A stretch of 64,000 nt of DNA from Candidatus Binatota bacterium. Lineage in GTDB: Bacteria; Desulfobacterota; Binatia; UBA1149. Below the pieces are notes generated by a model, which was not told the origin of the DNA, made no database searches, and saw only the letters and a list, made by a program, of their open reading frames with translations. Shown piece by piece: positions 18,033 through 26,739 of the stretch; positions within the stretch are counted from its first letter, which is position 1, and each line of letters begins with the position of its first letter. The DNA lies in the NCBI GenBank assembly GCA_012960245.1, contig DUBO01000036.1:1-64000 (forward strand). Reading direction: 5' to 3'. The position numbers and the translations under genes are program-made.

Positions 18033-18905
18033 GTGAGCAGGGCGGTGAGGGCGCCTGCGAAGGTGAATCTCAGCCTGCGGGTGGTGGGCAGGCGCAGTGA
18101 CGGCTACCACGAGCTCGAGTCCCTCATGGTACCCGTGGCCATATACGACGACGTCCACGTTGAGGTGCGCCCGAGCGTAAACATCGAGGTTTGCTGTACG
18201 GTGAGCGGAGACCAGGGGGTGCCGGGGGGCGCTGCCAACATCGCGGCAAGAGCTGCACAAGCTGTGCTCGAGCACCTGGATGAAACAGCGGCGGTGAGTA
18301 TCCGGCTGGTAAAACGAATTCCCAGCCAGGCGGGGCTGGGCGGTGGAAGCAGTGATGCCGCTGCGGTCCTGCGGGTGTTGCCGGGGTTGCTGGGTAGGAA
18401 GTTGGCCGCGCCCACTGTAGCCCGGCTGGCGCTGGAACTGGGCGCTGACGTTCCGTTTTTTGTCTCCAGCCGGCCTGCGATGGCCAGGGGGGTGGGAGAG
18501 CGGCTCAGCTTCATAGACCTGCCTTACCGGGGCAGCCTGCTGGTGGTGGTTCCGCCGCTGGGAGTAGACACAGCGTGGGCCTTCTCCAACGCCGTGAAAA
18601 GCTTGACTTCAAGGGGGGCTGGAACTAGGCTCCTGCGTTCACTCAAGCGCGGTGCCGCGCTTGAGGGGCTGCTGGTTAATGACCTTCAAGAGGGAGTCTG
18701 CGACAGCTTTCCGGAGGTCTCCAGGTCCGTTGATTTGTTGATGGCGGTTGGCGCTTCGGCAGCGGTTATGTCGGGCTCAGGGTCAGCCGTGGTCGGCTTG
18801 TTCAGGGACGGCAGGGCCGCGCGGCGGGCCGCGTGTACTTTTGCTCGGCCTGTGAGGGTGTTTGTAACGAGGATCCTCAGACGTTCGCCGGGAGGACGTC
18901 CTTAG
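18033..18905 (+). CDS. ispE: 4-diphosphocytidyl-2-C-methyl-D-erythritol kinase
   Basis: IspE is a GHMP kinase that phosphorylates CDP-ME in the non-mevalonate isoprenoid pathway. The N-terminal RAPAKVNLSLRVVGRRSDG, the GLGGGSSDAA ATP loop and the C-terminal MSGSGSAVVGLF motif are all present. The GTG at 18033 gives the family's normal start; an in-frame TTG at 17976 would overlap the suhB start region. The stop codon TAG directly touches the 5' end of tRNA-Gln, with no spacer. Confidence 0.93.
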   Translation: MSRAVRAPAKVNLSLRVVGRRSDGYHELESLMVPVAIYDDVHVEVRPSVNIEVCCTVSGDQGVPGGAANIAARAAQAVLEHLDETAAVSIRLVKRIPSQAGLGGGSSDAAAVLRVLPGLLGRKLAAPTVARLALELGADVPFFVSSRPAMARGVGERLSFIDLPYRGSLLVVVPPLGVDTAWAFSNAVKSLTSRGAGTRLLRSLKRGAALEGLLVNDLQEGVCDSFPEVSRSVDLLMAVGASAAVMSGSGSAVVGLFRDGRAARRAACTFARPVRVFVTRILRRSPGGRP

Positions 18906-18979
18906 TGGGCGGTAGCCAAGCTGGTTAAGGCACCGGATTTTGGGTCCGGCATGCGAAGGTTCGAATCCTTCCCGCCCAG
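18906..18979 (+). tRNA. tRNA-Gln (anticodon TTG)
   Basis: The acceptor stem TGGGCGG pairs with CCGCCCA (18972-18978), and the anticodon loop TTTTGGG gives TTG, which reads CAA and probably CAG. The CCA end is not encoded after the discriminator base, so it must be added by the CCA enzyme. The gene begins at the base after the ispE stop codon. Confidence 0.94.
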
Positions 18980-19064
18980 CATTGTTTTTGACCGGACCGT
19001 TTCAGACTGGACCGTAGCGCCGCGAGGCGATGGATGGATGATTTGTTTATAGAGAGGAATACCA

Positions 19065-20021
19065 TTGGCTTCGCTGGCTAGAGACGAACTGCTTATTTTT
19101 TCTGGTAACGCCAGTCTTGGTCTGGCGTCGAGTGTTGCCGAGAAGCTGGGCACCCAGGTCGGGAACGCCGACGTGCGCCGTTTCAGCGACGGCGAAGTCC
19201 TCATCGAAATAAACGACAACGTTCGCGGTGGTGACGTCTTCGTCATCCAGTCTACCTCTACTCCCGGCAACGATCACATCATGGAGTTGCTGTTGATGCT
19301 GGACGCCTTGAAGCGCGCTTCGGCAAAGCGGGTTACGGCGGTTATCCCTTATTACGGCTACGCGAGGCAGGACCGCAAGGTTGCCCCGCGGGTACCCATA
19401 AGCGCCAAGCTCATAGCCGATCTCGTTGTCACGGCCGGGGCTTCACGTGTGATGACGATGGAGCTGCACGCCGGCCAGATACAGGGGTTTTTTGACGTCC
19501 CGGTGGACAACCTCTACGCCGCCCCGGTACTTCAGCCCGAGATCATGTCGCTGGTCGGCGACAGGCCAATCGTCGTGGTTTCTCCCGATGCCGGGGGCGT
19601 GGAGCGGGCCAGGGCTTTCGCCAAGCGCCTGGACGCTGGGCTTGCCATCATTGATAAACGCCGCGTGAGGGCCAACCAGGTCGAAGAAATGCGGCTGATC
19701 GGTGACGTTGAGGGCAGTGTGGCAGTGATCGTGGACGACATGATCGACACGGCTGGAACGGTCTGCAAAGCTGCCGACGCGATCAAGGAAGCTGGCGCTG
19801 TCGGTGTATTGGCTTGCTGTACTCACGGTGTGCTTTCGGGCGAGGCCGTGGAGAGAATTGCCTCGTCGGCACTCGAACAGCTGGTGACAACCGACACCAT
19901 AGCGGCGACCGAATCAGTGCAGGGGTGTGATCGAATACGGGTCGTGTCGGTAGCGGGCCTGATCGCCGAAGCTATCCGAAGAACCCACGACGAGGAATCT
20001 ATAAGCTCGCTTTTCGAGTAG
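19065..20021 (+). CDS. prs: Ribose-phosphate pyrophosphokinase
   Basis: Prs makes PRPP from ribose 5-phosphate and ATP. The [10 protein letters not shown] start, [11 protein letters not shown] flexible loop, and the PRPP-binding [11 protein letters not shown] motif are all present. The length of 318 is typical. The start is a TTG at 19065 with GAGAGGA upstream. The gene is followed after 12 bases by rplY, as is common in many bacteria (prs-rplY-pth), so the three probably form an operon. Confidence 0.97.
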   Translation: MASLARDELLIFSGNASLGLASSVAEKLGTQVGNADVRRFSDGEVLIEINDNVRGGDVFVIQSTSTPGNDHIMELLLMLDALKRASAKRVTAVIPYYGYARQDRKVAPRVPISAKLIADLVVTAGASRVMTMELHAGQIQGFFDVPVDNLYAAPVLQPEIMSLVGDRPIVVVSPDAGGVERARAFAKRLDAGLAIIDKRRVRANQVEEMRLIGDVEGSVAVIVDDMIDTAGTVCKAADAIKEAGAVGVLACCTHGVLSGEAVERIASSALEQLVTTDTIAATESVQGCDRIRVVSVAGLIAEAIRRTHDEESISSLFE

Positions 20022-20033
20022 ACAGGAGAGGAT

Positions 20034-20708
20034 ATGCGAACCGTACAATTGGAAGTTAAACGACGCGAGGGCTCCATAAAATCGCGGCTGCTTCGGCGCG
20101 ATGGCTTGATCCCAGCGGTTTTTTACGGCCAGGGCGAAAGCGAGATATCGGTGCAGGTCAACGCCAGGGAGTTCGACCGCAGCGGGCTGGCTTCGAAGGG
20201 GGCCCATCTAATCCGCTTCAACTCGGCGGACTCCAGCCTCAACGAGTCCATCGTGCTCATCAAGGAAAGTCAGCACCATCCGGTTACCGGTGAGACTTTG
20301 CACGTTGATTTTCTACGCGTTGATCTGGCTGCTCCGATCACTGCGAACGTGGCGCTGAGTTTTGCCGGCAAACCGGTTGGAGTCGTCAACGGGGGCATCC
20401 TGCAGCCGGTTGTCAGGGAAGTTGAGGTAAGGGCGTTGCCTGCAGTTCTTCCTGAATCTATAGAAGTCGACGTGAGCGCGCTGGACATTCACGACGTCCT
20501 GCACGCAGAGGACCTGGTTGTCGGCGAAGGCGTTGAGCTGCTTTTTACGGATAATTTCACCGTCGTGACCGTAAGTCCTCCCATTGCAGAAGAAGTGGTC
20601 GAAGAGGAAGCAGCGGAGCTCGGCGAAGGCGAGGGCGAAGGCGAGGGCGAAGCCGAGGGAGACGCGGCTGCCGCCGGCGAAGGCGGCGAGAAGGCCGACG
20701 ATTCCTGA
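20034..20708 (+). CDS. rplY: 50S ribosomal protein L25, long (Ctc) form, with acidic tail
   Basis: L25 binds 5S rRNA in the central protuberance. The 224-residue protein has the N-terminal L25 fold, SRLLRRDGLIPAVFYG, and the second TL5-like beta domain that defines the Ctc form. The last ~35 residues form an acidic, Gly/Glu/Ala-rich low-complexity tail (repeated GEGEGE). Many Ctc proteins have a tail, but this is a long one. It follows prs at 12 bases and precedes pth at 24 bases. Confidence 0.95.
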   Translation: MRTVQLEVKRREGSIKSRLLRRDGLIPAVFYGQGESEISVQVNAREFDRSGLASKGAHLIRFNSADSSLNESIVLIKESQHHPVTGETLHVDFLRVDLAAPITANVALSFAGKPVGVVNGGILQPVVREVEVRALPAVLPESIEVDVSALDIHDVLHAEDLVVGEGVELLFTDNFTVVTVSPPIAEEVVEEEAAELGEGEGEGEGEAEGDAAAAGEGGEKADDS

Positions 20709-20732
20709 GGCAGGACGGGTTGGTGACGGCAT

Positions 20733-21326
20733 ATGTACTGCATCGCTGGACTTGGCAACCCGGGAGAGGAATACAAGGACACAAGGCATAACCTGGGATT
20801 CCAGGTAGTCGACACGTTCGCAGAACGTTTGTCGGCGAGCATCCGGCGCCAAAGATACGAGGCGCTGACGGTTTCCGCGAAGTCGGGCCGTACCGAGGTG
20901 TTGATCATGAAGCCCCAGACCTTCATGAATCTCTGTGGCAGGAGCGTAAGCGCAGGCTGCCACGAACTCGGTATAGCTGAAGAAAACGTGGTGGTCGTTT
21001 ATGACGACGCGGACCTTCCGCTCGGCCGGTTACGGTTGCGTCAGGGAGGTGGCAGTGGTGGTCACCGGGGTGTGGAGTCGGTGATAGAGGAGCTGGGGAC
21101 GACGGATTTTGGCAGGGTTAAAGTAGGCGTTGGAAAACCGGGAGACAGCGAATTGAGCGATTACCTGCTGAGCGATTTTGACGAGAGCGAGAAGGCTCTT
21201 GTGAAAAAAATCGCGGGTGTTGCTGCTGATGCGCTGTCGGTTGCCCTCGGGGCGGGCTTTGTTGTCGCCATGAACCGTTTCAACAGCGTGGACCTGGGTG
21301 GTAAGGGGAGCGATACGGGCGATTGA
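20733..21326 (+). CDS. pth: Peptidyl-tRNA hydrolase
   Basis: Pth cleaves peptidyl-tRNA that has dropped off ribosomes. The IAGLGNPGEEYKDTRHN motif with the catalytic histidine (H20 region), the KPQTFMN segment and the D-x-D-L-P-L-G loop are present. Length 197 matches the family. It is in the prs-rplY-pth order and about 100 bases before the hppA gene. Confidence 0.96.
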   Translation: MYCIAGLGNPGEEYKDTRHNLGFQVVDTFAERLSASIRRQRYEALTVSAKSGRTEVLIMKPQTFMNLCGRSVSAGCHELGIAEENVVVVYDDADLPLGRLRLRQGGGSGGHRGVESVIEELGTTDFGRVKVGVGKPGDSELSDYLLSDFDESEKALVKKIAGVAADALSVALGAGFVVAMNRFNSVDLGGKGSDTGD

Positions 21327-21423
21327 AATCGGCCGTTGCAGTAGAAAGTCGAACGAGAGATCGCCGGGCCAAATACCGGTGGTACGGAGTTCGACGGGAA
21401 AATGACAGGAGGAAATACTGGTA

Positions 21424-23478
21424 ATGAATCTTTTGATTGATCTGGCATGGCTGGCGGGGGTACTGGGCCTTGGAGTGGCGGGCGTATTGTTTTTCGCCGT
21501 CAAGAAAGAAAGCCCCGGCAACGAAAAAATGGTTGAGATCGCCCAGGCGATCAAGGAAGGCTCGATCACCTTCATCAAGCGCGAATACCAGATCCTGGTT
21601 GTCTTTGAACTGGCTGTTTTTGCACTTCTATACTGGAAGCTCGGCCCCGACACGGCCTATGCCTTTGTTGCTGGCGCTGGCTGCTCGATGGTAGCGGGCC
21701 TGGCAGGAATGGCCTCGGCCACCAACGCTAACGTGCGTACGTCCCAGGCTGCCCGGGATGGCGGCCAGGACAAGGCACTGCTGGTAGCTTTTAATGGAGG
21801 GGCCGTCATGGGACTGGCTGTCGCTAGCCTGGGCCTGATAGGCGTCGGTGTGTTGTTCAGCTTCTACGGCAACCCTGAGAACGCAGCGGTGATCAACGGC
21901 TTCGCGATGGGCGCCAGTTCAATTGCGCTTTTTGCCCGGGTCGGAGGTGGCATTTACACCAAGGCAGCCGACGTAGGCAGCGACCTCGTAGGTAAGGTCG
22001 AAGCCGGTATTCCCGAAGACGACCCGCGCAACCCCGGTGTAATCGCCGATAATGTGGGTGACAACGTCGGAGACGTGGCGGGAATGGGGGCTGATATCTT
22101 TGAATCCTACGTTGGTTCGATGATAGCGACCCTGGCGATCGCGGCGACCCTATCCGCCGCCGGGGTGCTCGATATCGCTCGTGGCGCAGCCAGTGAAGAG
22201 GCCGCGAGGACTCATTTGATGATGTTTCCCCTTGCGCTGGCAGTGCTGGGACTGGCGGCTTCGGTGGTCGGTATCTTTTCGATGAGGGTGCTCAAGAGCA
22301 TCGGTCCGGCGGCGGCACTGCGCTACTCCACCTTCATATCGGCGGGCCTGCTGTTGCTGGGCGCTTTTATGCTCGTCAACAGCAGTAACATCGCCACCGG
22401 GGTCTGGCTTGCCGTCGTCGTTGGATCGGTAGGCGGTATCCTTATCGGCCTGATCACCGAGTACTACACCGCGGGCCCGCCAGTGCGGCGCATCGCCGAT
22501 GCGTCGAAAACCGGTGCGGCCACGAACATCATCAACGGCCTGGCGATCGGGCTGGAAAGCTGCGCTCTCCCCGTTGTGGTCATCTGCATCACCATTTATG
22601 TGGCCAACGATTTTGCCGGACTGTACGGTATCGGAATCGCGGCGGTAGGAATGTTGGCGACGGTTGGCGTGACCATGACCGTAGACGCTTACGGCCCGGT
22701 GGCTGATAATGCCGGCGGTATTTCGGAAATGGCCGGACTTGGCCCGGACGTACGAGCGATAACCGACAGCCTCGACGCCATAGGCAACACTACAGCTGCT
22801 ATCGGAAAAGGTTTTGCTATTGGTTCGGCTGCGCTTACGGCGTTGGCGCTGTTTTCGGCTTACTCGATGGCTGTCAACCACGTGAGGGCGGCCCAGGGCA
22901 TCGAGCCGATGTTGATCGTGATAACCGAGCCCACCGTGGTCATCGGTCTGTTCATCGGCGGTGTGCTGCCGTTCTTCGTTGCAGCCCTGACGATGACTTC
23001 GGTCGGCAAGGCGGCGGCGCAGATGGTTGAGGAGATTCGCCGTCAGTTTCGCGAAATCCCGGGCCTGCTTGAGGGCAAGGAAGGCGTCAAGCCCGACTCG
23101 GCCCGTTGTGTTGATATATCGACCCGCGCCGCGCTCAAGGAAATGGTCCTGCCGGGCGTTGTGGCGGTGGTTGCACCGGTCGCTGTGGGTTTTATCCTGG
23201 GGGCCGAGGCGCTGGGTGGAATGCTCGCCGGTGCCACTCTGGCAGGAGTGCTGTTGGCGCTGATGATGGCCAACGCCGGTGGTGCTTGGGACAACGCCAA
23301 GAAGGCAATTGAAACCGGTGCCATTGAAGGCGAACATAAAGGAACCCCCGCGCACCATGCGGCGGTCGTTGGAGATACTGTGGGCGACCCGTTTAAGGAC
23401 ACGTCGGGCCCGTCGATGAACATCCTCATCAAGTTGATGTCAATAGTGTCGTTGGTTATCGCACCACTGCTGGTGTGA
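21424..23478 (+). CDS. hppA: Membrane-bound, K+-dependent proton or sodium-translocating pyrophosphatase
   Basis: HppA couples PPi hydrolysis to ion pumping across the membrane, with about 16 helices and 684 residues. The catalytic [19 protein letters not shown] and DNVGDNVGD motifs are present. The K+-dependence signature reads [11 protein letters not shown] (A458, G461), with Ala and Gly at the positions that are Lys and Thr in K+-independent pumps. A GGAGG site lies 11 bases upstream of the ATG. Ion specificity (H+ or Na+) cannot be decided by eye. The gene is followed at 10 bases by rpsF. Confidence 0.96.
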   Translation: MNLLIDLAWLAGVLGLGVAGVLFFAVKKESPGNEKMVEIAQAIKEGSITFIKREYQILVVFELAVFALLYWKLGPDTAYAFVAGAGCSMVAGLAGMASATNANVRTSQAARDGGQDKALLVAFNGGAVMGLAVASLGLIGVGVLFSFYGNPENAAVINGFAMGASSIALFARVGGGIYTKAADVGSDLVGKVEAGIPEDDPRNPGVIADNVGDNVGDVAGMGADIFESYVGSMIATLAIAATLSAAGVLDIARGAASEEAARTHLMMFPLALAVLGLAASVVGIFSMRVLKSIGPAAALRYSTFISAGLLLLGAFMLVNSSNIATGVWLAVVVGSVGGILIGLITEYYTAGPPVRRIADASKTGAATNIINGLAIGLESCALPVVVICITIYVANDFAGLYGIGIAAVGMLATVGVTMTVDAYGPVADNAGGISEMAGLGPDVRAITDSLDAIGNTTAAIGKGFAIGSAALTALALFSAYSMAVNHVRAAQGIEPMLIVITEPTVVIGLFIGGVLPFFVAALTMTSVGKAAAQMVEEIRRQFREIPGLLEGKEGVKPDSARCVDISTRAALKEMVLPGVVAVVAPVAVGFILGAEALGGMLAGATLAGVLLALMMANAGGAWDNAKKAIETGAIEGEHKGTPAHHAAVVGDTVGDPFKDTSGPSMNILIKLMSIVSLVIAPLLV

Positions 23479-23488
23479 GAGAGGAAGC

Positions 23489-24112
23489 ATGAGAGCCTAC
23501 GAAACCATGATCGTTATTTCTACCCTGCTCGGTGACGAGGCCACAGCCTTGCGCGAGCGCTTTGTTTCGGTTGTCAAGGACAACGGAGGCACCGTCGATA
23601 CGGAACTCGACTGGGGAGTGCGCAAGTTGGCCTACCCGATCCAGGACCAGACCGACGGCCGCTACCTGTTGCTCGAGTACCAGGCCGAACCGGCTGTGGT
23701 GGCTGAGTTGGAGCGCACCCTGCGTATTGCTGACGGCGTGCTGCGCTATATCAGCGTACAGCAGGATCACACAGGGCTGCCCAAGGAGAGACCGGCAGAA
23801 CCCCCCCGCGACCGGGATTACAGGGACGATCGCCGAGGCCGTGATGACAGGCGAAGCCCCCGCGGCGGTGATTCCTCCCCTCGTGGAGGTGAGGCTACAG
23901 CTTCAACTGCTGCCGCCCCCGAAAAAAAGAAAGCAGGGGGTGAGGCCGCCAGCAATGCTCCAGCGGCGCAGGCCGACCCTGCTCCAGCGGCGCAGGCCGA
24001 CCCTGCTCCAGCGGCGCAGGCCGACCCCGCTCCAGCGGCGCAGGCCGACCCTGCTCCAGCGGCCGATGGAGAAAACGTTGAAAGCGGCGATAAAGAAGTG
24101 AGAGGCGACTGA
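23489..24112 (+). CDS. rpsF: 30S ribosomal protein S6 with a long low-complexity C-terminal tail
   Basis: Residues 1-95 are a normal S6 core ([10 protein letters not shown]..., [19 protein letters not shown]). Residues 100-207 are an extension rich in Arg/Asp/Gly, then Ala/Lys, then four exact copies of an AQADPAPA unit. The DNA for those copies is a 24-base tandem repeat. S6 forms a heterodimer with S18, whose gene follows immediately and also has a long extension. The AGGAAG upstream of the ATG is weak; start unambiguous by homology. Confidence 0.95.
   Translation: MRAYETMIVISTLLGDEATALRERFVSVVKDNGGTVDTELDWGVRKLAYPIQDQTDGRYLLLEYQAEPAVVAELERTLRIADGVLRYISVQQDHTGLPKERPAEPPRDRDYRDDRRGRDDRRSPRGGDSSPRGGEATASTAAAPEKKKAGGEAASNAPAAQADPAPAAQADPAPAAQADPAPAAQADPAPAADGENVESGDKEVRGD
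23957..24063 (+). repeat. 24-base tandem repeat inside rpsF
   Basis: Four near-identical 24-base units (23957-23980, 23981-24004, 24005-24028, 24029-24052), with one base change in the third, plus an 11-base partial copy. Each encodes an alanine/proline-rich octapeptide in the S6 tail. The arrangement could vary in number by strand slippage without breaking the frame. Confidence 0.95.
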
Positions 24113-24113
24113 A

Positions 24114-24692
24114 ATGTCAGACGAGAAAAAAGAAGAAGAAGCCAAAACAAGCCCTGCCGAAGGTTCCGCGCCGAAAGCCGCAGCGCCGAAAGCCGCAGCG
24201 CCGAAAGCCGCAGCGCCTGAAGCAGCAGCGCCTGAAGCAGCAGCTCCGCCCAAAGTAACTCAGTCTGAAAAAGCCTCGGCAGAATCTGCAAGCCCCGGAA
24301 GTGGGTCCTCGGGTGGAGATCGCTCGGGTGGAGATCGCTCGGGTGGAGATCGCTCGGGTGGAGACAGGCGCGGCGGTGACAGTCGTGGCGGTGACAGTCG
24401 TGGTGGCCCCCCTTCGCGTGGTGGACGTGCCAAGGGCAGGGGCGGAAGATTTCGAAGAGGACGGCGTCATTGTATTTTCTGCGCGGACAAGGAGCTGCAG
24501 ATTGATTACAAGTTCGTCGACGTACTCGAAGAGTTTGTCAGCGAAAGAGGCAAGATAGTGCCCCGACGTAGTACGGGCACCTGTGCCAAGCACCAGCGAC
24601 CATTGGCCCTGTCGATAAAGCGGGCGCGTAACGCGGCCCTGTTGTCGTACACCGGCTCGGGCCTTCAACAGCGTGGGGAGGGAGATCGCTAA
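24114..24692 (+). CDS. rpsR: 30S ribosomal protein S18 with a long N-terminal repeat extension
   Basis: The S18 core is at about residues 115-192. It keeps the zinc ligands C120, C123 (CIFC) and C157, H160 (CAKH), and ends with the KRARNAALL helix. The N-terminal ~115 residues are low-complexity: an acidic Lys-rich start, five A-P-K/E-A-A units, then RSGGD-type repeats and RGG-rich sequence. A bare S18 has about 75-90 residues. The ATG follows the rpsF stop by 1 base. The extension is basic and RGG-like toward the core, so it could contact RNA, but that is an inference. Confidence 0.94.
   Translation: MSDEKKEEEAKTSPAEGSAPKAAAPKAAAPKAAAPEAAAPEAAAPPKVTQSEKASAESASPGSGSSGGDRSGGDRSGGDRSGGDRRGGDSRGGDSRGGPPSRGGRAKGRGGRFRRGRRHCIFCADKELQIDYKFVDVLEEFVSERGKIVPRRSTGTCAKHQRPLALSIKRARNAALLSYTGSGLQQRGEGDR
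24168..24242 (+). repeat. 15-base tandem repeat in rpsR
   Basis: Five 15-base units (24168-24242) encode A-P-K/E-A-A. Three copies are identical and the last two carry changes that turn Lys to Glu. The unit is a multiple of three, so copy changes keep the frame. Confidence 0.93.
24309..24412 (+). repeat. Second 15-base tandem repeat in rpsR
   Basis: A 15-base unit encoding S-G-G-D-R is repeated three times exactly (24309-24353), with further diverged copies to about 24412 that code for R/S-GGD and RGG segments. The repeats abut the first rpsR repeat block. Confidence 0.9.
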
Positions 24693-25336
24693 TGGAAGTA
24701 ATCCTCAGAGAAGACGTGCCCCAGCTCGGGGTGATAGGCGACGTTGTCAAGGTAAAGGCAGGCTACGCCCGCAATTACTTGCTGCCTAAGGGTAAAGCCG
24801 TTACGGCGGACCGTCGCAGCCTGCGCAGCCTTGAGCACGAGAAGGCCCTCATCCAGCTCAAGAAAGAAAATGAGATGGGCGATGTCGACACCCGGCAGAA
24901 AGCTTTTGACGGTGTGGCGGTCGAAATCGAAGCCCGCGCTGCAAAGAGTGGCCACTTGTTCGGCTCGGTTACCGCTTCCGATGTGTCCCGGCTTCTCGAA
25001 GAGCGGGGCCTGGTCATAAACAAACACGATGTTCAGCTCGTCACCCCGATTAAGGAAGCAGGAACTCACGAGGTCCCGGTACACGTAGGCCATGGTGTCG
25101 TTGCAAACATCAAGGTCTCGGTGATTGCCATCGGCGGTGGCGAAGATGATGCAGGCGAGGAAGGCGCGGTGCCCGAAGAGGCGGTGGTCGATGAGCTTTC
25201 GGCCGCGACGGACGAAGTAGAAACAACATCTTCCGGGTCAGATGAGGATTCGGTAGATAGCGAATCGGTCGAAGAAGTAGCGGAGGGAGATTCTTCGGAA
25301 TCCACCGACGCCGACGAGGAAGAGCCCCAGGCGTGA
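24692..25336 (+). CDS. rplI: 50S ribosomal protein L9 with an acidic C-terminal tail
   Basis: The first ~149 residues are a full L9 ([13 protein letters not shown], then GYARNYLLPKGKA, and the C-terminal globular domain). The last ~65 residues are an added tail rich in Glu, Asp and Ser. L9 usually has about 150 residues. Its ATG overlaps the last base of the rpsR stop. The gene is the end of rpsF-rpsR-rplI. Its stop codon directly abuts the stop codon of the convergent AI-2E transporter gene. Confidence 0.95.
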   Translation: MEVILREDVPQLGVIGDVVKVKAGYARNYLLPKGKAVTADRRSLRSLEHEKALIQLKKENEMGDVDTRQKAFDGVAVEIEARAAKSGHLFGSVTASDVSRLLEERGLVINKHDVQLVTPIKEAGTHEVPVHVGHGVVANIKVSVIAIGGGEDDAGEEGAVPEEAVVDELSAATDEVETTSSGSDEDSVDSESVEEVAEGDSSESTDADEEEPQA

Positions 25337-26401
25337 TCAGCTGGGCGATTCGGCGTAGAGCTCGCGAAACGTACGCATCAGTTCGGCAAAAGTTGCCAGC
25401 AGGGCGGGGCCAAGAAACAGCCCTATGAAGCCGAAGGCTCTCAGGCCGCAGATGATTCCGAAAAACAGTAGCGGCGTTGACAACCGGGCCTGGCTGCTGA
25501 TCAGGTACGGACGCAGGAGGTTGTCTACAGACGAGACGACCAGCAGGCCCCAGGCGATGAGTGCGCCGGCGGCGACGAGCTGACTAGACAGTGCTAGCGC
25601 CACTGCTGCTGGTACCCAAACCAGGGCTGCGCCACCCACCGGCAGGAAGGCGCAAAGGCAGGCCACCGCACCCAGCAGCAGGCTGAATGGTACACCGACT
25701 GCCCACAGGGCCAGTCCGACCAGCACTCCCTGGGCCAGGGCGGTCAGCGTAAGGCCCTGCACGACCGCGAGCACGGTTCGTTTGAAACTGTCAAAAATTC
25801 TATCGCGGTCAGCAGCCATCATCGGGATACTGCGGCGAAGCGATTCGACGGTCGTCTCGCCATCGCGAAAAAGGAAGAACAGCGTGAAGGTCATGATCCC
25901 GGTCGCTATGGCAAACTCAAAAACGTTGCGCGCGATGGCCGTGGCCCTCGTCGCCGCAAACTCGCTTACCCACTTAACCCCTGAAAGAGCGAAACCGGTC
26001 GCGTCGACGTTGCCCGAAGCCATGCGCTCACGGAGCCATTGCCAGATAGGCTCAATGAACCACGCTTCGCTAAGGCGGTTGAGTACGGTCAGGTTACCCT
26101 CGGCTGCATAACTAGAGAGCGTGCGATAGCCTTCAACTGCTTCCCGTGCCAAGGCCCCGGTGAGTAACAAGCCGGGGACTACCGCGACGGCAAAGACCAG
26201 TATCGTCATCAGTCCGGCAGCCAGATTGTCCCAACGCCTCAGGGCGCGCCGTAGCAACTTGAACAGGGGAAAGAAGACCATGGCCAGTACAACTGCCCAC
26301 ATGACCGGCTCGAGGTAAGGCAGCAGTATCGAAAGCAGGACGTAGCCCAGGCCGCCCAGCGCGAGAAAAAGGAACAGGGTTATGATCTGCTGCCGTTTCA
26401 T
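25337..26401 (-). CDS. AI-2E family transporter
   Basis: The 354-residue protein has about eight hydrophobic helices in the pattern of AI-2 exporter / UPF0118-like membrane proteins, with a long cytosolic loop after helix 3 and a conserved PVGGAALVWVP segment. Substrates in this family range from quorum signals to cations, so the role is open. It is convergent with rplI: the two stop codons meet as TGATCA, leaving no room for a terminator between them. Confidence 0.88.
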   Translation of the reverse strand: MKRQQIITLFLFLALGGLGYVLLSILLPYLEPVMWAVVLAMVFFPLFKLLRRALRRWDNLAAGLMTILVFAVAVVPGLLLTGALAREAVEGYRTLSSYAAEGNLTVLNRLSEAWFIEPIWQWLRERMASGNVDATGFALSGVKWVSEFAATRATAIARNVFEFAIATGIMTFTLFFLFRDGETTVESLRRSIPMMAADRDRIFDSFKRTVLAVVQGLTLTALAQGVLVGLALWAVGVPFSLLLGAVACLCAFLPVGGAALVWVPAAVALALSSQLVAAGALIAWGLLVVSSVDNLLRPYLISSQARLSTPLLFFGIICGLRAFGFIGLFLGPALLATFAELMRTFRELYAESPS

Positions 26402-26586
26402 CCTGCCTTCATGCTACAAGCGGAGCAGCCGGTGGGCAATAAAACTGCGTGCTTCAATTTGGCGGAGCCGCTGGCGGAGGTCTGCAACGGCGCCCGGAGG
26501 GGCCGGCCGGGGAGGGCTGGCCGCCGGGAACGGGTTGACTGCTTCGCGTGAGATTGGTAGTTGGGACAGTTGCGCTACCACTACAG

Positions 26587-26661
26587 AGGCACGTAGCTCA
26601 GTGGAAGAGCACCTCCCTGACACGGAGGGGGTCGGCGGTTCGATCCCGCCCGTGCCTACCA
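26587..26661 (+). tRNA. tRNA-Val (anticodon GAC)
   Basis: The acceptor stem AGGCACG pairs with CGTGCCT (26651-26657), and CCA is encoded at 26659-26661. The loop CTGACAC gives anticodon GAC for the codons GUC and GUU. It lies alone upstream of thrS, with about 80 bases in between. Confidence 0.95.
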
Positions 26662-26739
26662 GTGTAGCTGCAAGAAGGTAGTTCAGAGAGTTGAGAAGGA
26701 GGACCGGGTAAGCGTAAAAATCAGTCGAGCGGGGTTAAA

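Noticed and set aside
21348-21395. An inverted repeat GTCGAAC...GTTCGAC ahead of hppA, as a possible riboswitch or regulator site
   Set aside because: The stem is only seven base pairs with a 34-base loop, and no known riboswitch sequence is visible. It may be chance.
22150-23358. A 402-codon minus-strand frame opposite hppA
   Set aside because: It is antisense to a highly conserved pump gene and its translation is rich in His, Arg and Gln without any motif, as expected for a shadow frame.
24309-24412. Short regular repeats that could suggest a CRISPR or satellite
   Set aside because: They are contiguous 15-base units with no spacers and lie in frame within rpsR, so they encode a repetitive peptide.
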